DNA from: Symsagittifera roscoffensis
Lineage: Eukaryota; Xenacoelomorpha; Acoela; Convolutidae
Assembly (NCBI RefSeq): GCF_963678635.1
Contig: NC_087065.1
Location: 44,735,919 to 44,799,918 of the forward strand
Direction of reading: 5' to 3'
DNA length: 64,000 nucleotides
Made by a program: the position numbers and the translations under genes. Of this stretch, positions 21,023-31,835 are shown in pieces. A model generated the notes under the pieces. The model made no database searches, was not told the DNA's origin, and saw nothing but the letters and a program-made list of their open reading frames with translations. Numbering within the stretch: the first letter of the stretch is position 1; each line of letters starts with the position of its first letter.

Positions 21023-23628
21023 AATTATTAAATTTTCTCCAACTCCTTTTTCTAGTAACCTCAATTCAAAACATAAACCCTTCCCCTCGTACAGGACCAC
21101 AAGATTTATTAGTAACACATTACGATTGCGAAGAAAATGAACAAAAAACACTACATAAATATGCAATAAATCAAGTATCACAATGTGAAACAGAACCACA
21201 AGCTATAGAAACCACAGATATAATAGCAACACTCTATTCAAAAGCCCGAGCTACAACAGTTACAGGTTATAAATTCACAGCAACATTTTCCGAAAAGAAA
21301 GTACATTGTTCACAAGTCTCGAACGGAAACAAAAATCGACTTGACCATGAATCATTCTATCAAAGTAATATAGAACGTCTTTTACATCTCAATCCCGACG
21401 ATTGTAAAAATGAATTACTTAGACTAAACATCACACAAAATAAAAACTCCCAAAGAAAATTAGTTAATTTTCAAGTTTTTTCTGACTCTGTACATCAATC
21501 ACAACTTGAAAGACACCAAGGACATATAAAACTAGACGAAAAATACCCGTATAACGGCGCACACGGACGATTAACCTATGACCTACATGATAAACATTGG
21601 ATACCACACATTGGTATAAATAACCCATCGAACTGCAAAGCAGACACGAAAAATAAAGGATACCAAGAAATAATGTTTTTCGATTGGAAAATACAACTCG
21701 AAAAAATACAACTCACACGAGATTTATCTGATAATACAATGATCTATCAAGGAATCCGACTACCTTGTAAAAATGATCAAGGATATTGCGACCCTACAAC
21801 AAGAACACAAGCAACAATTGTTTGGTTCCCCGAAGACACATGTACAACATTTCAAGTAGCAAAAATACACGCTCGTATGATAAAATTTCACGAAAAATAT
21901 TTCATACAATCAATTCCTTATGAACAAGTCCATCCATCACGCAAATTAAGTTCCGATTTTAGAAACATAGATAATATAGAAAATAAATTGACACGATTTC
22001 AAATATATCAAGAAACAGAACTTGCATGTAAATACAGGAATCCACTTCACAGAACACAATACTCTGAAATATTAGTTGAATATGAAAAAGGATTCGACAT
22101 GACCACTGGAAAAGTAAAAATCGACCCATATGCCACAGGTCATCCTCCAAACGAAGGAACATCCTATATACCAGTTAATTTTCAAAAAAGCAACGGACAA
22201 CCTGGTGGACATCTAAAACCTTACGACACCAGAAGCACACGCTTACAAGAATTATCACTAATGAATACTACATATTTTGGTAATATCCACTATGATATTC
22301 ATTTGGATATGAAACTAGACTATACAATTAGCCGCATTTTTCAAGAAATGTCACTCTCCGAATTAGAAACACTACATCAACTATGCGAATTAGAACGAAC
22401 ACAAATATTACAATCACTTGCACTAGCAGTATTAAAAATACCCTACGCAGGATACTTATTATCAGGAAATAGATCAAATTTTTTAGACTACGAAGGAAAC
22501 ATCTTATGGTTTTATACTTGTACTAAAAAAGTATCACCACTATACGTTTTTGAAGATAAACGATGTTATAAAAGAATCCCTATCTTTTATAAGAATAAAG
22601 TACATTTCGTGGATACCCTTTCACGAAGAACCTATTTCTGGGATACCGCAGTCCCATGTGGATCAGAAAATAGCCACAATGTAGTACAACTAAACCCTGA
22701 TGAAAATAAATATTATCTTCTCACTCCATACCCCACATTAATGCAATCACTCAAAAAATTTTCACCAGAAAGCATTCGCGCTATCGCTCGAAACCCAAAT
22801 ATAGACTTACAATCAATAGGAATCTATTCAAAATCAGATATTCAACATCACATTAGAACACAACAATTCCAAGAATTATTAACACAAATGGACACTATAC
22901 AAAGACAATCAATAGACCAAAATTTACGCAAACTTGCAGAAACCGCAGGATTTGCCGATATCTACACGCAAGACTATAGCGGATATTTTAAAGACATTAA
23001 AGACTATATATATCTAAACGGCGAAAAATACCGTCCCCAAGATATATCACCAATCAACATTTTTAGCTTTGTTACACTCAAAAATGAGATCCTAGATTTT
23101 CTAGGATGGCCCTACTACATCTTAGAAAAATTGACTATTTTATACGCAATGTTTAACTTTATTGGATTTCTTTTCTCACTCTTAAAAGGAATCTACAATA
23201 CATGTGCTATACACACACAAGTAAACAGACAAGCAAGCGTAGCACGCATACTCTTTGCAGGATTTTTTGGAATTTTTTCCACATCTATAAACAAAATTCT
23301 TTTAGACGCACAAATAAAAGAATATAACACAAAAATAACAACACGACAAAATACATACGACGAAGAACATAACAATGTCGACACACAGCCAACGGCACCA
23401 CAACTACCACCCCTACCAAATAACCATCCACTATCCCTAGTCCCACGAAATTTTCGAAATTTAGCAATCACACATAATCCAAATTTTCGCCTCAATACAT
23501 CGCAAAGTCCCATACAACATATAATGACACATCAATCACACGATGATAACACTTATGAACAAATTATTGAACAACCCCATACCACCGCTTTTCAATCTCA
23601 AAATAATAATTTTTTTAGCCCACGATGA
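21010..23628 (+). CDS. env: Envelope glycoprotein, chuvirus/gB-like
   Basis: 872 aa. An N-terminal signal peptide is seen (LKLLNFLQLLFLVTSI), then a large Cys-containing ectodomain with YDC near residue 39. The pattern of spaced cysteines and a downstream segment of the type LSGNRSNFLDYEGN recall glycoproteins of chuviruses and the related env genes of some insect LTR elements (predicted class III, gB-like fusion proteins). Hydrophobic segments lie at about 708-726 (LTILYAMFNFIGFLFSLL) and 744-760, followed by a roughly 110-residue Asn/Pro/His-rich tail. It would mediate membrane fusion and make the element potentially infectious. The frame has no break. The assignment is by pattern memory and should be tested by structure prediction. 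Confidence 0.75.
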   Translation: MYILKLLNFLQLLFLVTSIQNINPSPRTGPQDLLVTHYDCEENEQKTLHKYAINQVSQCETEPQAIETTDIIATLYSKARATTVTGYKFTATFSEKKVHCSQVSNGNKNRLDHESFYQSNIERLLHLNPDDCKNELLRLNITQNKNSQRKLVNFQVFSDSVHQSQLERHQGHIKLDEKYPYNGAHGRLTYDLHDKHWIPHIGINNPSNCKADTKNKGYQEIMFFDWKIQLEKIQLTRDLSDNTMIYQGIRLPCKNDQGYCDPTTRTQATIVWFPEDTCTTFQVAKIHARMIKFHEKYFIQSIPYEQVHPSRKLSSDFRNIDNIENKLTRFQIYQETELACKYRNPLHRTQYSEILVEYEKGFDMTTGKVKIDPYATGHPPNEGTSYIPVNFQKSNGQPGGHLKPYDTRSTRLQELSLMNTTYFGNIHYDIHLDMKLDYTISRIFQEMSLSELETLHQLCELERTQILQSLALAVLKIPYAGYLLSGNRSNFLDYEGNILWFYTCTKKVSPLYVFEDKRCYKRIPIFYKNKVHFVDTLSRRTYFWDTAVPCGSENSHNVVQLNPDENKYYLLTPYPTLMQSLKKFSPESIRAIARNPNIDLQSIGIYSKSDIQHHIRTQQFQELLTQMDTIQRQSIDQNLRKLAETAGFADIYTQDYSGYFKDIKDYIYLNGEKYRPQDISPINIFSFVTLKNEILDFLGWPYYILEKLTILYAMFNFIGFLFSLLKGIYNTCAIHTQVNRQASVARILFAGFFGIFSTSINKILLDAQIKEYNTKITTRQNTYDEEHNNVDTQPTAPQLPPLPNNHPLSLVPRNFRNLAITHNPNFRLNTSQSPIQHIMTHQSHDDNTYEQIIEQPHTTAFQSQNNNFFSPR

Positions 23629-25418
23629 GCCGCCAACTTGGATCACTCCATCGATCAAATTCCCATCCAACCAACCTTACCTCTTCAATCCCAATAATAC
23701 CACTTTTTGCTTTTCCGCCACCCGATTTTCCATCCAGCAATGTAACATCAGGCATGAATTCCGACACTAACTCACAAATTTCAGTTTTATACTCCATCTC
23801 ACAGCTAAATAACCCGAATATTGAAACCCCCGATGAATTTGCCGACTCAGAACCATCTCCATCCAATAATTTCCATAACCCTTCTCATTTTTCTCAACCT
23901 CCTTTTCAACCCATATTGTCAAATAACCCTGACCCAATCACTCCCACACCCTCTTATGCTTCCCAAGTTACACCAACCTACTCCTCATACCATTCTGACC
24001 AATCATCTCCAGATACCCCCCGAATCTCCCCAGAGCTAGACAATTTTATTACCCTCCAACAACAACCCTACCACCTTAATGCCCCGACCATAAACCAAAT
24101 CTCCTCCACTACAAATTCATCCAATCCCCCTACACCCTCTTCAAATTATACTGAATCATTAGCACCATCATCCACATCAACTGAATCCTCACTCAACACT
24201 AATAGAGCTTACCGCACTTTTAAAAGAAAATTCCCCAACCATCCTTTCCCAGCAAAACCAGGAACAGCCCGTGAATACATCAACCACCCCCAGCATACTA
24301 ACACTAGAGAATTTTTAGCTATCACTTTACCCTCATTTCCACAATACACCTTAAACACCCCTCATGACGCTAACGAAACACGCAACTTTGTAGACGAATA
24401 CGTTTTAATGCCCACTCTCTCTTGGACCTCATACTATCATTTCACTAACCCTCTTTGCTTACCTTTAACCAACACTTCCATCGATATAGACCGAAACAAA
24501 GACATGCTATATCGACTAACTACACCACTCACCGCTAGACAATTTACTTACGTAGGATATAAAAAATCACTAAAAATACACACTGCACCTAGAGCTAATG
24601 AATATACACTAGAATACTACGATCACAACATCATCAGAGCTAACCAAGATCAATTCTTAGACGAAGATCGCTTCGCTAACCCACAAATCACCGAGAAATT
24701 TTTCATCAAGACACCATATGTATTTACACTAAACATCTTCGACCGAAAGTTTGATCACATTATTTCAGAAGCACTAACAAGCACACAAGCATACGAAAGT
24801 TTTAAAGAACGCTTCCAAATCTTTTCACTAACCTTTCATTTCCTTGCACCACACGAAAGAGATTTACACTGCTCACACGATATTATGTTGCGAACTAAAC
24901 AAACACATACATACAGTTACTATCGTTTCATCCAAAATCACTTTGACCTCCACACACCCTCTAGACAATCACACCATAGTTTCCAATTCATCAATTCAAA
25001 ATACACTTCACCATATTTCCTAAATTTCACATATTGTATTAAAGACACTAACCTTCATGGTATTCTTCGTAATTATGACCCCATAACCCAAATGTACATT
25101 TTCTGCCCCATCACCAAGACCTTCAACGCCGAAGAATCCCGACCCTTCCTTATCCCGCACGAGTTTGTACAGCCTATAGAAATCCCCATTTTAGAATTCA
25201 TCCATAACACTAAATTTAACCACAAATTGTATAACTTAATCCAAAACACACCTTATGAGTTTGCAGTAGGCACTGAAGAACTAACCACCATTAAGGCACT
25301 TCAATTGCTTTGGCCACTGCTTCAAACTAAAAATATCATCCGCATCTTAGCTAAACTACTAACAACTTCAGAACTAATTCACGACATCTTCCCCCACGGT
25401 TTTTTCCCCGACGACTAG
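23625..25418 (+). CDS. Unknown 597-aa C-terminal ORF of element 1
   Basis: It begins in the env stop (ATGA overlap, 23625-23628), so translation may be coupled. Residues 1-200 are disordered, rich in Ser/Pro/Thr/Asn. From about residue 205 (YRTFKRKFPNHPF) the protein becomes folded-looking, with aromatic-rich segments up to a helical C-terminus. There is no signal peptide or membrane segment and no recognised domain. Base use is C-richer than in pol, but the A-rich, G-poor trend persists. Three bases beyond its stop is a perfect splice donor. It could be a retroviral accessory protein. The function is unknown. Confidence 0.7.
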   Translation: MSRQLGSLHRSNSHPTNLTSSIPIIPLFAFPPPDFPSSNVTSGMNSDTNSQISVLYSISQLNNPNIETPDEFADSEPSPSNNFHNPSHFSQPPFQPILSNNPDPITPTPSYASQVTPTYSSYHSDQSSPDTPRISPELDNFITLQQQPYHLNAPTINQISSTTNSSNPPTPSSNYTESLAPSSTSTESSLNTNRAYRTFKRKFPNHPFPAKPGTAREYINHPQHTNTREFLAITLPSFPQYTLNTPHDANETRNFVDEYVLMPTLSWTSYYHFTNPLCLPLTNTSIDIDRNKDMLYRLTTPLTARQFTYVGYKKSLKIHTAPRANEYTLEYYDHNIIRANQDQFLDEDRFANPQITEKFFIKTPYVFTLNIFDRKFDHIISEALTSTQAYESFKERFQIFSLTFHFLAPHERDLHCSHDIMLRTKQTHTYSYYRFIQNHFDLHTPSRQSHHSFQFINSKYTSPYFLNFTYCIKDTNLHGILRNYDPITQMYIFCPITKTFNAEESRPFLIPHEFVQPIEIPILEFIHNTKFNHKLYNLIQNTPYEFAVGTEELTTIKALQLLWPLLQTKNIIRILAKLLTTSELIHDIFPHGFFPDD

Positions 25419-25500
25419 CAGGTAAGTATGAATTAAGTAAATATTACTAACTAATTAAAATATTGAAAAACTCACCATTCTTTATTCATGTTTTCTTTAG
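25419..25500 (+). other. Intron-like unit after the last ORF
   Basis: CAG|GTAAGT (25419-25427) begins right after the TAG stop. TACTAAC, a classic branch site, is at 25445-25451. A pyrimidine tract ending TTTTCTTTAG closes at 25500. This gives a complete 79-bp intron (25422-25500) in the 3' leader. Confidence 0.6.
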
Positions 25501-26981
25501 ATTTTTAGCCTTCATCCTAGATCATCTGAAAAATTCACAAAAGAAAAATAAAAAATAGCAAACTTCTTCAAAACTGTTTAAGACCCTATTAAACTTTTGC
25601 ACCAACAATTGATTAAATATAATACCAATGCAGTAAATTAATTTATAAAATTTTCCCCCAAAAAGCAGTAAATCTAATTATGATGAAAATTTGTATCTTA
25701 AAATTCCCCATAACTAGCAGTAAATTTCCAAATTCTATGCAGTAAATTAATAAAATGCAATTGCAGTACTAACCTTTTGATATTTTTATTCATTCGCACA
25801 GAAATTCTATCCACACTCGCACAGCTCGCCCACGAAGAATTGTTTAAAATAATGAAATTTCAGTTTCAAGTTTTCACACTCAACAACTCTAACACATAAT
25901 AACATGTTTCAAACTTTCCTTTAACCCGGTTGGAAAGGAATCATATACTAAACAAAACTAACCAACGCAGCTTACTAAATACCACAAATCATAGAATAAC
26001 AGCATGACTAAGAAAAGGAAACCAACGGTACCCAAACCGGATTAACCCAGTTTAAAACTGGATAATTTATTCTTTTGAAGACTATTACAAAGTCTTAGAA
26101 AGAAATAATAAAACACAAAAAAGTCGAAAGACAAACCCATACCACAAACAATTTGATTTTTGAAAAAAGGACACAACCAAAGAAACATAAGTAAAACCAC
26201 AACAAACCCAACATAAAACGTTGTCACATAACAGGACCCCTCACAAAAACCGCATGAAATCATACTCCCACACCTGGCCTAACCCACCAGGAAAGGACGT
26301 CCTGAGCATGCTCTATAGCCGGCCTAACCCACCGCGCTACATCCACGCTTTGTGACCACACCTTTATTTTTAATAAGAGCTACTCAAGGGTGAGTAACTC
26401 TTCAAAATAACCGAACTAAAACAAAAAGCTTTTGTGAAAACAACTAACTAAAATCATTATTAAAAAATATTAAATTAATAAAAGTTTTATAAAATGTAAA
26501 ATCACATGATGCAATATATAGATCAGAATACAACACCAAGGACGAACATCAAAAGACAAAACGACCCCACTACACTCGAGAGAGAATGACCAACTACAAT
26601 CGATATGCCGCTCACAATCACAACTCAAAGGATTTAGAGTACGACTTGACCTCGCAGAAAAGGACTTCATTGAATCAGACCAATGACCACCTCGATGACC
26701 CAAGTGTACGTACAGATCCGAGTAACCAGGCATCCCCTCCACGCACAATCTCCACGCCATTCCCAAGCTAGATCAGACACAAAAGAAGTTCTCCACGAAG
26801 AACAGAAAAACCTGACATAGCCAACCATTCTGAAATCAGAATTGATTTTGTTGCAAAGACTCAGTCGTTGCCACAAGAAGAAGCGGAAGAAAAATATGAT
26901 GTTCGCCAAATACCAACGTCCATCATCCATCCTTGAATTACAGAAGAACTGTTCTAAAAAACACTGTAAAACCCGGATGGG
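25501..26981 (+). other. Long 3' leader of element 1
   Basis: No supported ORF. It holds repeated GCAGTAAAT motifs (25630-25770), a perfect CCAGTTTAAAACTGG palindrome near 26048, and a twice-occurring GGCCTAACCCACC block (about 26276 and 26323). A purine-rich stretch at about 26875-26895 lies 85 bp before the 3' LTR. The bases immediately before the LTR (CCGGATGGG) make only a weak polypurine tract. Confidence 0.5.
25628..25770 (+). repeat. Repeated GCAGTAAAT motif
   Basis: Four copies of GCAGTAAAT and a fifth partial GCAGTACTA lie within about 140 bp, irregularly spaced. They could be a protein- or RNA-binding array in the 3' leader. Confidence 0.65.
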
Positions 26982-27389
26982 TGGAACCTGATTTAAACTA
27001 TATTTTATGATTGGATAAATTAAATGTTTTACCAATATAAAGTATTTAAAATTAACCAATCATGATCCATCTAACTAACAACCCACTTATTTGTAAGTGC
27101 TGAAGTTACTTGTAATTTCAGCACCAGAGAGATTTGAATTTAACTTAGAAATTAGTTGGACTCTCCCGAGCACTTCAGCAGCCGCAATAAACCAGTATAC
27201 CCTAGATCTATTGAGCCTAGCAGAGACTAGTTAAACAACCTGAGACTAGATAGTATAAGAGTAAGATTAGGATCGGTATTAGACTAAGAAGTTGCACGAA
27301 TCTATCCGGCCGAAAATAAGATAGCGTGACGAGCAGACGGTGTACCCTATCCGAAATTACTCTATGAGTTACACTACGGTCCTAACTCA
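26982..27389 (+). repeat. 3' LTR of element 1
   Basis: 408 bp, apparently identical to 8575-8982, with AATAAA at 27186-27191. It is followed by ATGC, the right target-site duplication (27390-27393). Confidence 0.95.
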
Positions 27390-29469
27390 ATGCGACGGTG
27401 GTATCTTTCTGTCGCTTTTCTAGAAAGAAGCGATCAAAATTCACAAACAAGATAAGGAACTTTTTGACAGATTACGGTTATCCAAAATTCTTGCTAGGAG
27501 CTTTGCGATACATCGCCTCTTGCGATACATCTCCAGCATTGCATATCAAGCTAGCCTAGTAGCCTACAGAAGCTAGCAATTTATTCAAGAAAAGTGTACA
27601 AGAAATGTCAAAATCTAGATCTACCAAAGTTTTTAAGTATTTCTTTCGAATGGAGTTCAATTTGAAAATTAAATGTTCAAAAGACTATTGCCCGAGTCAA
27701 AATAGCTTCTAAAAATTGTGAAGAGGTGACCAATTTGGCTATACTTAAGCAGACTCCCAAGCGAATTTTTCAATCCCCCAAAGCACACACACATAGGAAA
27801 GTTTTTCGATTTTCACATACGCAAAGTGACGTGATTGAGCCGATTCGAAAACAGACAACAGGCAGTTAAAAAAGAGTCGAGGAACGAAATATATATAAGC
27901 CGCAAAGCTCTTTAAATTTCAAAAGCAATAAACAAATGACCTTTTTTTGAAAAAATCAACCCAGTTTGACCAAACTGGATATACAAAAAAAATTGACCGC
28001 TGCAAAATCTGAAAATTAAAAAATTAAATTCCCTTTTCGAAACTAGATATTGATGTTTTTTTTTGCGCCGTTTCAGCTTCCATATGTGGAGGGTGCATTG
28101 TGCGTACCTTCTAGCAAACAAAAATTTGAATAGAATGAAGTGCACATATACCTAAAGGCATTTATTTGTGTATTTATAAGCAAGACTGCACTTCGTTTGC
28201 TATTAGTGAGCTTTAAAATTTTGCGTGAAAAAAAAAAGAAAGTCATCAGCTTTATGTAAGATTCTGAACTTTATTCATCGACTCTGATGAATTTTGCCCC
28301 AAAAACTTTTTCAGACTTGAAAACAAAAGTTAATTGAACTATTGTTGTTGATATTAATACGTTTATTTGTTGACTACGTCCATCTCAACTCGACACACAT
28401 GAAGCAAAAAACGTGAAATTTATGAAGTTATTTGATTTTATATTGCAAGAAAAAATTGTTCAAAAACAAACTTTAAAATTTAAATACTACCAACTAAAAC
28501 AATTTTCAACATTTGAGTTAGACAGAATCAAGGAGAATTCAATTTTTGATATTCTTATCCTCTCGAAAAGAACGATTTCTAATTTAATTGGGAACGATTT
28601 CTAATTCGCAGCTAATGAATTATTAGCGCCAAGAATATCGCGCTTTAATTGTCACTAAATGGCTATATTGATAGTCTTTAAACTCCCATTACTTTACAAA
28701 AGCCGGTCATAGGAAGAATATCTTTTTAAATTTGAGCTGAAGACATCAAAGTTTTTTGGGTGCTATAAAAAATCAGTCAAAAACGAATAGTATAAAAAGT
28801 TGAAGTTTGTGTGGAAAAAAAACGCACCGAGCAAAAATTTTCCGTCGCTTTCTTTCAAAACCGAATTAAAAGCTATTTTACAGTTGTATCAAGACATTAA
28901 GACATATTGTTTGTAGTCCGAAATTTCCTCGAATAATTTACTATGCTAATTTTTTTGTAGGCAAATTTTCTAAGCATAGTAATTTTGAGCCCGGACAACA
29001 ATTCTCAAAAAAATTATACAAGCTTATAGAAAGGCTTTGAACAAGTAGGCGATAAGAAAACGACGAAATGAATGAGAAAACTCGTACTCAACTTTTTTAA
29101 ACTGCTCTAAAAATGAAATTTCAAGAATTGAAACCAAGACCATATTTTGGCAATTTTATAGCAGCGTGAGAGCCCCCCCCCCCCAACAACAAAACATCAT
29201 AACAACAAGCATTTCGTGAATTAGATATCAAAAAAAATGGGCTGAAACTATTAGGCGGCTCCAACTATTTAGGCGGCCCTAAATTATTGCCAAAATGTTT
29301 TTAAAAAATGACCAAATTGCTCAATTTGTGTGTAATTTATTTTTTTCCTTTGTGACAGTGACAATTTTAATGCTTGTTTAAAAAATACATCAATTTAAGT
29401 CTTGTTTTTTTTTTTTGCTCGTAGAATTTTTTGTGATATATCATTTGCTCAGTGCACCCCTACATCCCT

Positions 29470-29625
29470 AGAAACGCCTTTTTTCAAAATTTGCCTGCGG
29501 CGCAGAAAATGTCGTCAAAATAAGGTCTGTGTATTATTTTGGAAAGCTCAGAAAATCTATTTGGTTGACCTAAAACAAGATCGACAAAAAGATAGAAAAA
29601 AATTGCCCCAACCACACGATAAAAT
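29470..29625 (+). repeat. Degraded hAT-MITE fragment
   Basis: It shares the internal block TTTGCCTGCGGCGCAGAAA and the following GGTTGACCTAA-like stretch with the copies at 5655 and 7648. The termini are lost. Confidence 0.6.
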
Positions 29626-30144
29626 CTCAGATCTTCATTTGGTCTCATCTAAACGGTTTTGGTTTGGTAAATTATAGCTGATGACTGGTGTAATTAATTA
29701 GCTTCTTCCCTCGTCTTCCAGAATTTCTAGTGTAACGAATATGATATCATCAGTCGTGTACGCATGATTTTTTCAAGGGGCGGAATTCTAAGAAAAAAAA
29801 TAGATGCACGTAAAGCACTTTGAATTTCAAGAACAACTTACGATTGACACTTTTTTGATTAATTTAGTAAACTTGAGAAAACTGGATCTATAGACAAGTT
29901 TTTATTTCGCAGGGAAATCAACGACTTAAAATCTACTTTCGAAACTAAAGTTATTTGCGAAAGCGTAGTGTTTCTTAATTACGATGTCTTGAAAGCTCAA
30001 TTATTCTTCACGTAACCAATTTTTTACATCACCAGCTAAACTGATACTAACGAAATCGCTAAGAAACTGGCGAGAACAGGACAAAAAAGCAACTCTAGGA
30101 GATGCGTGCACTGAAAAATGTGATGTAAGACTCGAATTGATAAA

Positions 30145-30215
30145 AATTCGGCTACGTTTCGGATTCGAGCTACGAGCTAGAGATTGCGGGTCCCAAGCAA
30201 TAATCACTCAGCTAC
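30145..30215 (-). repeat. tRNA-like SINE head, diverged
   Basis: On the minus strand TAGCTGAGTGATTATTGC resembles an A box and AGCTCGAATCCGAA a B box, spaced as in a tRNA-derived SINE. It is too diverged to be called a functional tRNA. Confidence 0.45.
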
Positions 30216-30419
30216 AAATGCTTAATAAATCACAAACACTAGCCACAGATAAAGCAGAGAACAGATAATATGAAATTTCCATGCTACAAATTTTGATTAT
30301 ACCAAAAGTGTCACCAAATACGTAAGCACTTTAAATGAACTTTTATTTGCGAATTAGTCACTTTTCAAATTCAACTGTTTCCAATTTTTTGACAGAAATT
30401 GGTCTATTTTTTAGAAAGT

Positions 30420-31260
30420 TTTCTATTACCAAAACATTTAAACTTATTCGAGTAATTTATCATGGCTTAAGCTAAGCATAAATGAACTATTGTAAGCCTG
30501 CTCGCTAGCTTCATTAGCTCGAATTTACAATAACTTTTTTAAAAAATTTAACCTGGTTTTCTCGGTAATGAAACATCTTTTTGAAAAACTTTTGAATATC
30601 ATTCGAATCACGACTGAAAGGGATATAATATGAAGTATCATTTGACTCATTCTGATGATTTTTTCTGCTACCTGATCTTGTGTGGAAAAATAAAAAAAAA
30701 TAAAAAAAACACTCCTGAATAGAAGGTTCATCCCTTTTTTCAATGGTCGGAACGAAAATAAGTATAGCTGGTTACTGTGCAACTAGCACAGAAAATTCAG
30801 ACCGAGGTTATTAAAATGGTTTTTTAAATTGGTGTAACTTTTTCTGCCTGGTGTCAAAAGATCTGATCGAACAACTAGTACTCGAAGATATGTTCGAAAG
30901 TCATAATAGAACAGGCTAAAAGGACTACGTTTTTTGAAGAAAATTGATTAGAAAAAAAAACAATCAAAAAAGTTTCTTAGTTTTTGAACTGTTTTTGCAA
31001 AAATTTTTGAACATTTGAAGAATTTTGATTCCCAAATTGGCACAAAACACTGAAATTTAATTTCACTCGAGTAAAACATCGTTTGAACGGCTTAAACTAA
31101 GCAGAGTAAAAATCAAAAAGTTCAAATGTCTTTCTCATTGTTGTAACATTTTGAAAAAGTCCGGAGATTTTTCGAATCTCGACTAAAAGAATTGAATATG
31201 ATATATCACTCGAATCATTTCGATGATTTTCTGTGGTACCTGATTTTGCGAGGAAAACAA
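30420..31260. repeat. Dispersed repeat family B, one or two copies
   Basis: Terminal motif GGTTACTGTGCAACTAGCAC near 30767, internal TTGTAAGCCTGCTCGCTAGC near 30490, and a second set of internal motifs (CACTCGAGTAAAACATCG near 31065). The limits are uncertain. Confidence 0.5.
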
Positions 31261-31676
31261 AAAAGAATACTAAAACAACCGACGTTATTTGGTCTATTTT
31301 GCTCTTTGATATTAGCGAAACATCTTATTTTGTAATTAACCTAGTGGTGTATAAATATTTTTAAAAATCTCAATAGGATTTTTAATTTCATCCATTTTTT
31401 AAAGCGAACACTATACTTCAAATAGCTTAAAATGAAATCGGAACATTCAGGTTTTCGCTCTGATACGAGCAGTCTCGTTGGAAATTACAATGAGGCTGTT
31501 AATTGCCACTAAATTTCGTAATTAGAAAAAATTAAAACCATTTCTTGATTTTTGCTAGCTCTCCTTGGTTAAATGTTTTGTAAATGAATTAAGGTTGTGA
31601 TAAGAAATTAGGCGTGGAGAAAGAGGTTTTAAGCAAAGAACTAGCATGAATAACCCAAAAAACTTTTCGCAGATAC

Positions 31677-31721
31677 CTATTTTCAGCGAGACCATTCTCT
31701 CGAAAGGTATAACTGGTCATT
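31677..31721 (-). CDS. Candidate 45-bp exon of second host gene
   Basis: The acceptor GTTCAGCGCAG and donor AATAG|GTATCT bound an open 45-bp stretch (MTSYTFRENGLAEN). It takes two bases from the exon at 31826-31892 to complete an Ile codon, so phases agree. It ends with two bases of a codon. The next exon has not been found. Confidence 0.45.
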
Positions 31722-31782
31722 CTGCGCTGAACAGAATAGTTCCTACAATAATCTACTATTTTGAAACATCTCACTTACCTGT

Positions 31783-31835
31783 TGAAGCCACCTTTAGTAC
31801 TTACATGTCCACCTTTAGTACTTACATGTTGCCAT
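31783..31835 (-). repeat. Tandem duplication of a 5' splice site
   Basis: The block CCACCTTTAGTACTTACATG occurs twice in a row, so on the minus strand ATGTAAGTACTAAAGGTGG is repeated. A third donor, CAACAG|GTAAGTGAG, follows. Three consecutive strong donors end this exon. Confidence 0.75.

Larger units (their letters stand above)
8575..27389 (+). mobile_element. Giant Ty3/gypsy-type retrovirus-like element (element 1)
   Basis: This is an 18,815-bp provirus-like unit. Two 408-bp LTRs (TG...CA) show no differences by eye, and the target duplication ATGC flanks both sides (8571-8574, 27390-27393). The internal order is leader, ORF1, ORF2, Gag-PR-RT-RH-IN polyprotein, two small membrane ORFs, a Met-less open frame, envelope glycoprotein, unknown 597-aa ORF, 3' leader. 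RNase H before integrase, a D-D(35)-E integrase and a 4-bp duplication indicate the Ty3/gypsy lineage. No major frame is broken by a nonsense codon, so this copy looks young. It lies antisense to the host genes, probably in an intron. It is far longer than a usual gypsy element because of the env-side genes and long leaders. Confidence 0.93.
27390..31676. other. Non-coding, repeat-rich, probably intron
   Basis: No exon could be supported. It contains pieces of the dispersed families seen elsewhere: a TIR-family fragment near 27860-28200 and 29800-29990, a hAT-MITE fragment near 29470-29625, family B near 30420-31260, and a tRNA-like SINE head near 30145-30215. A C run lies at about 29174-29184. 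Confidence 0.5.
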
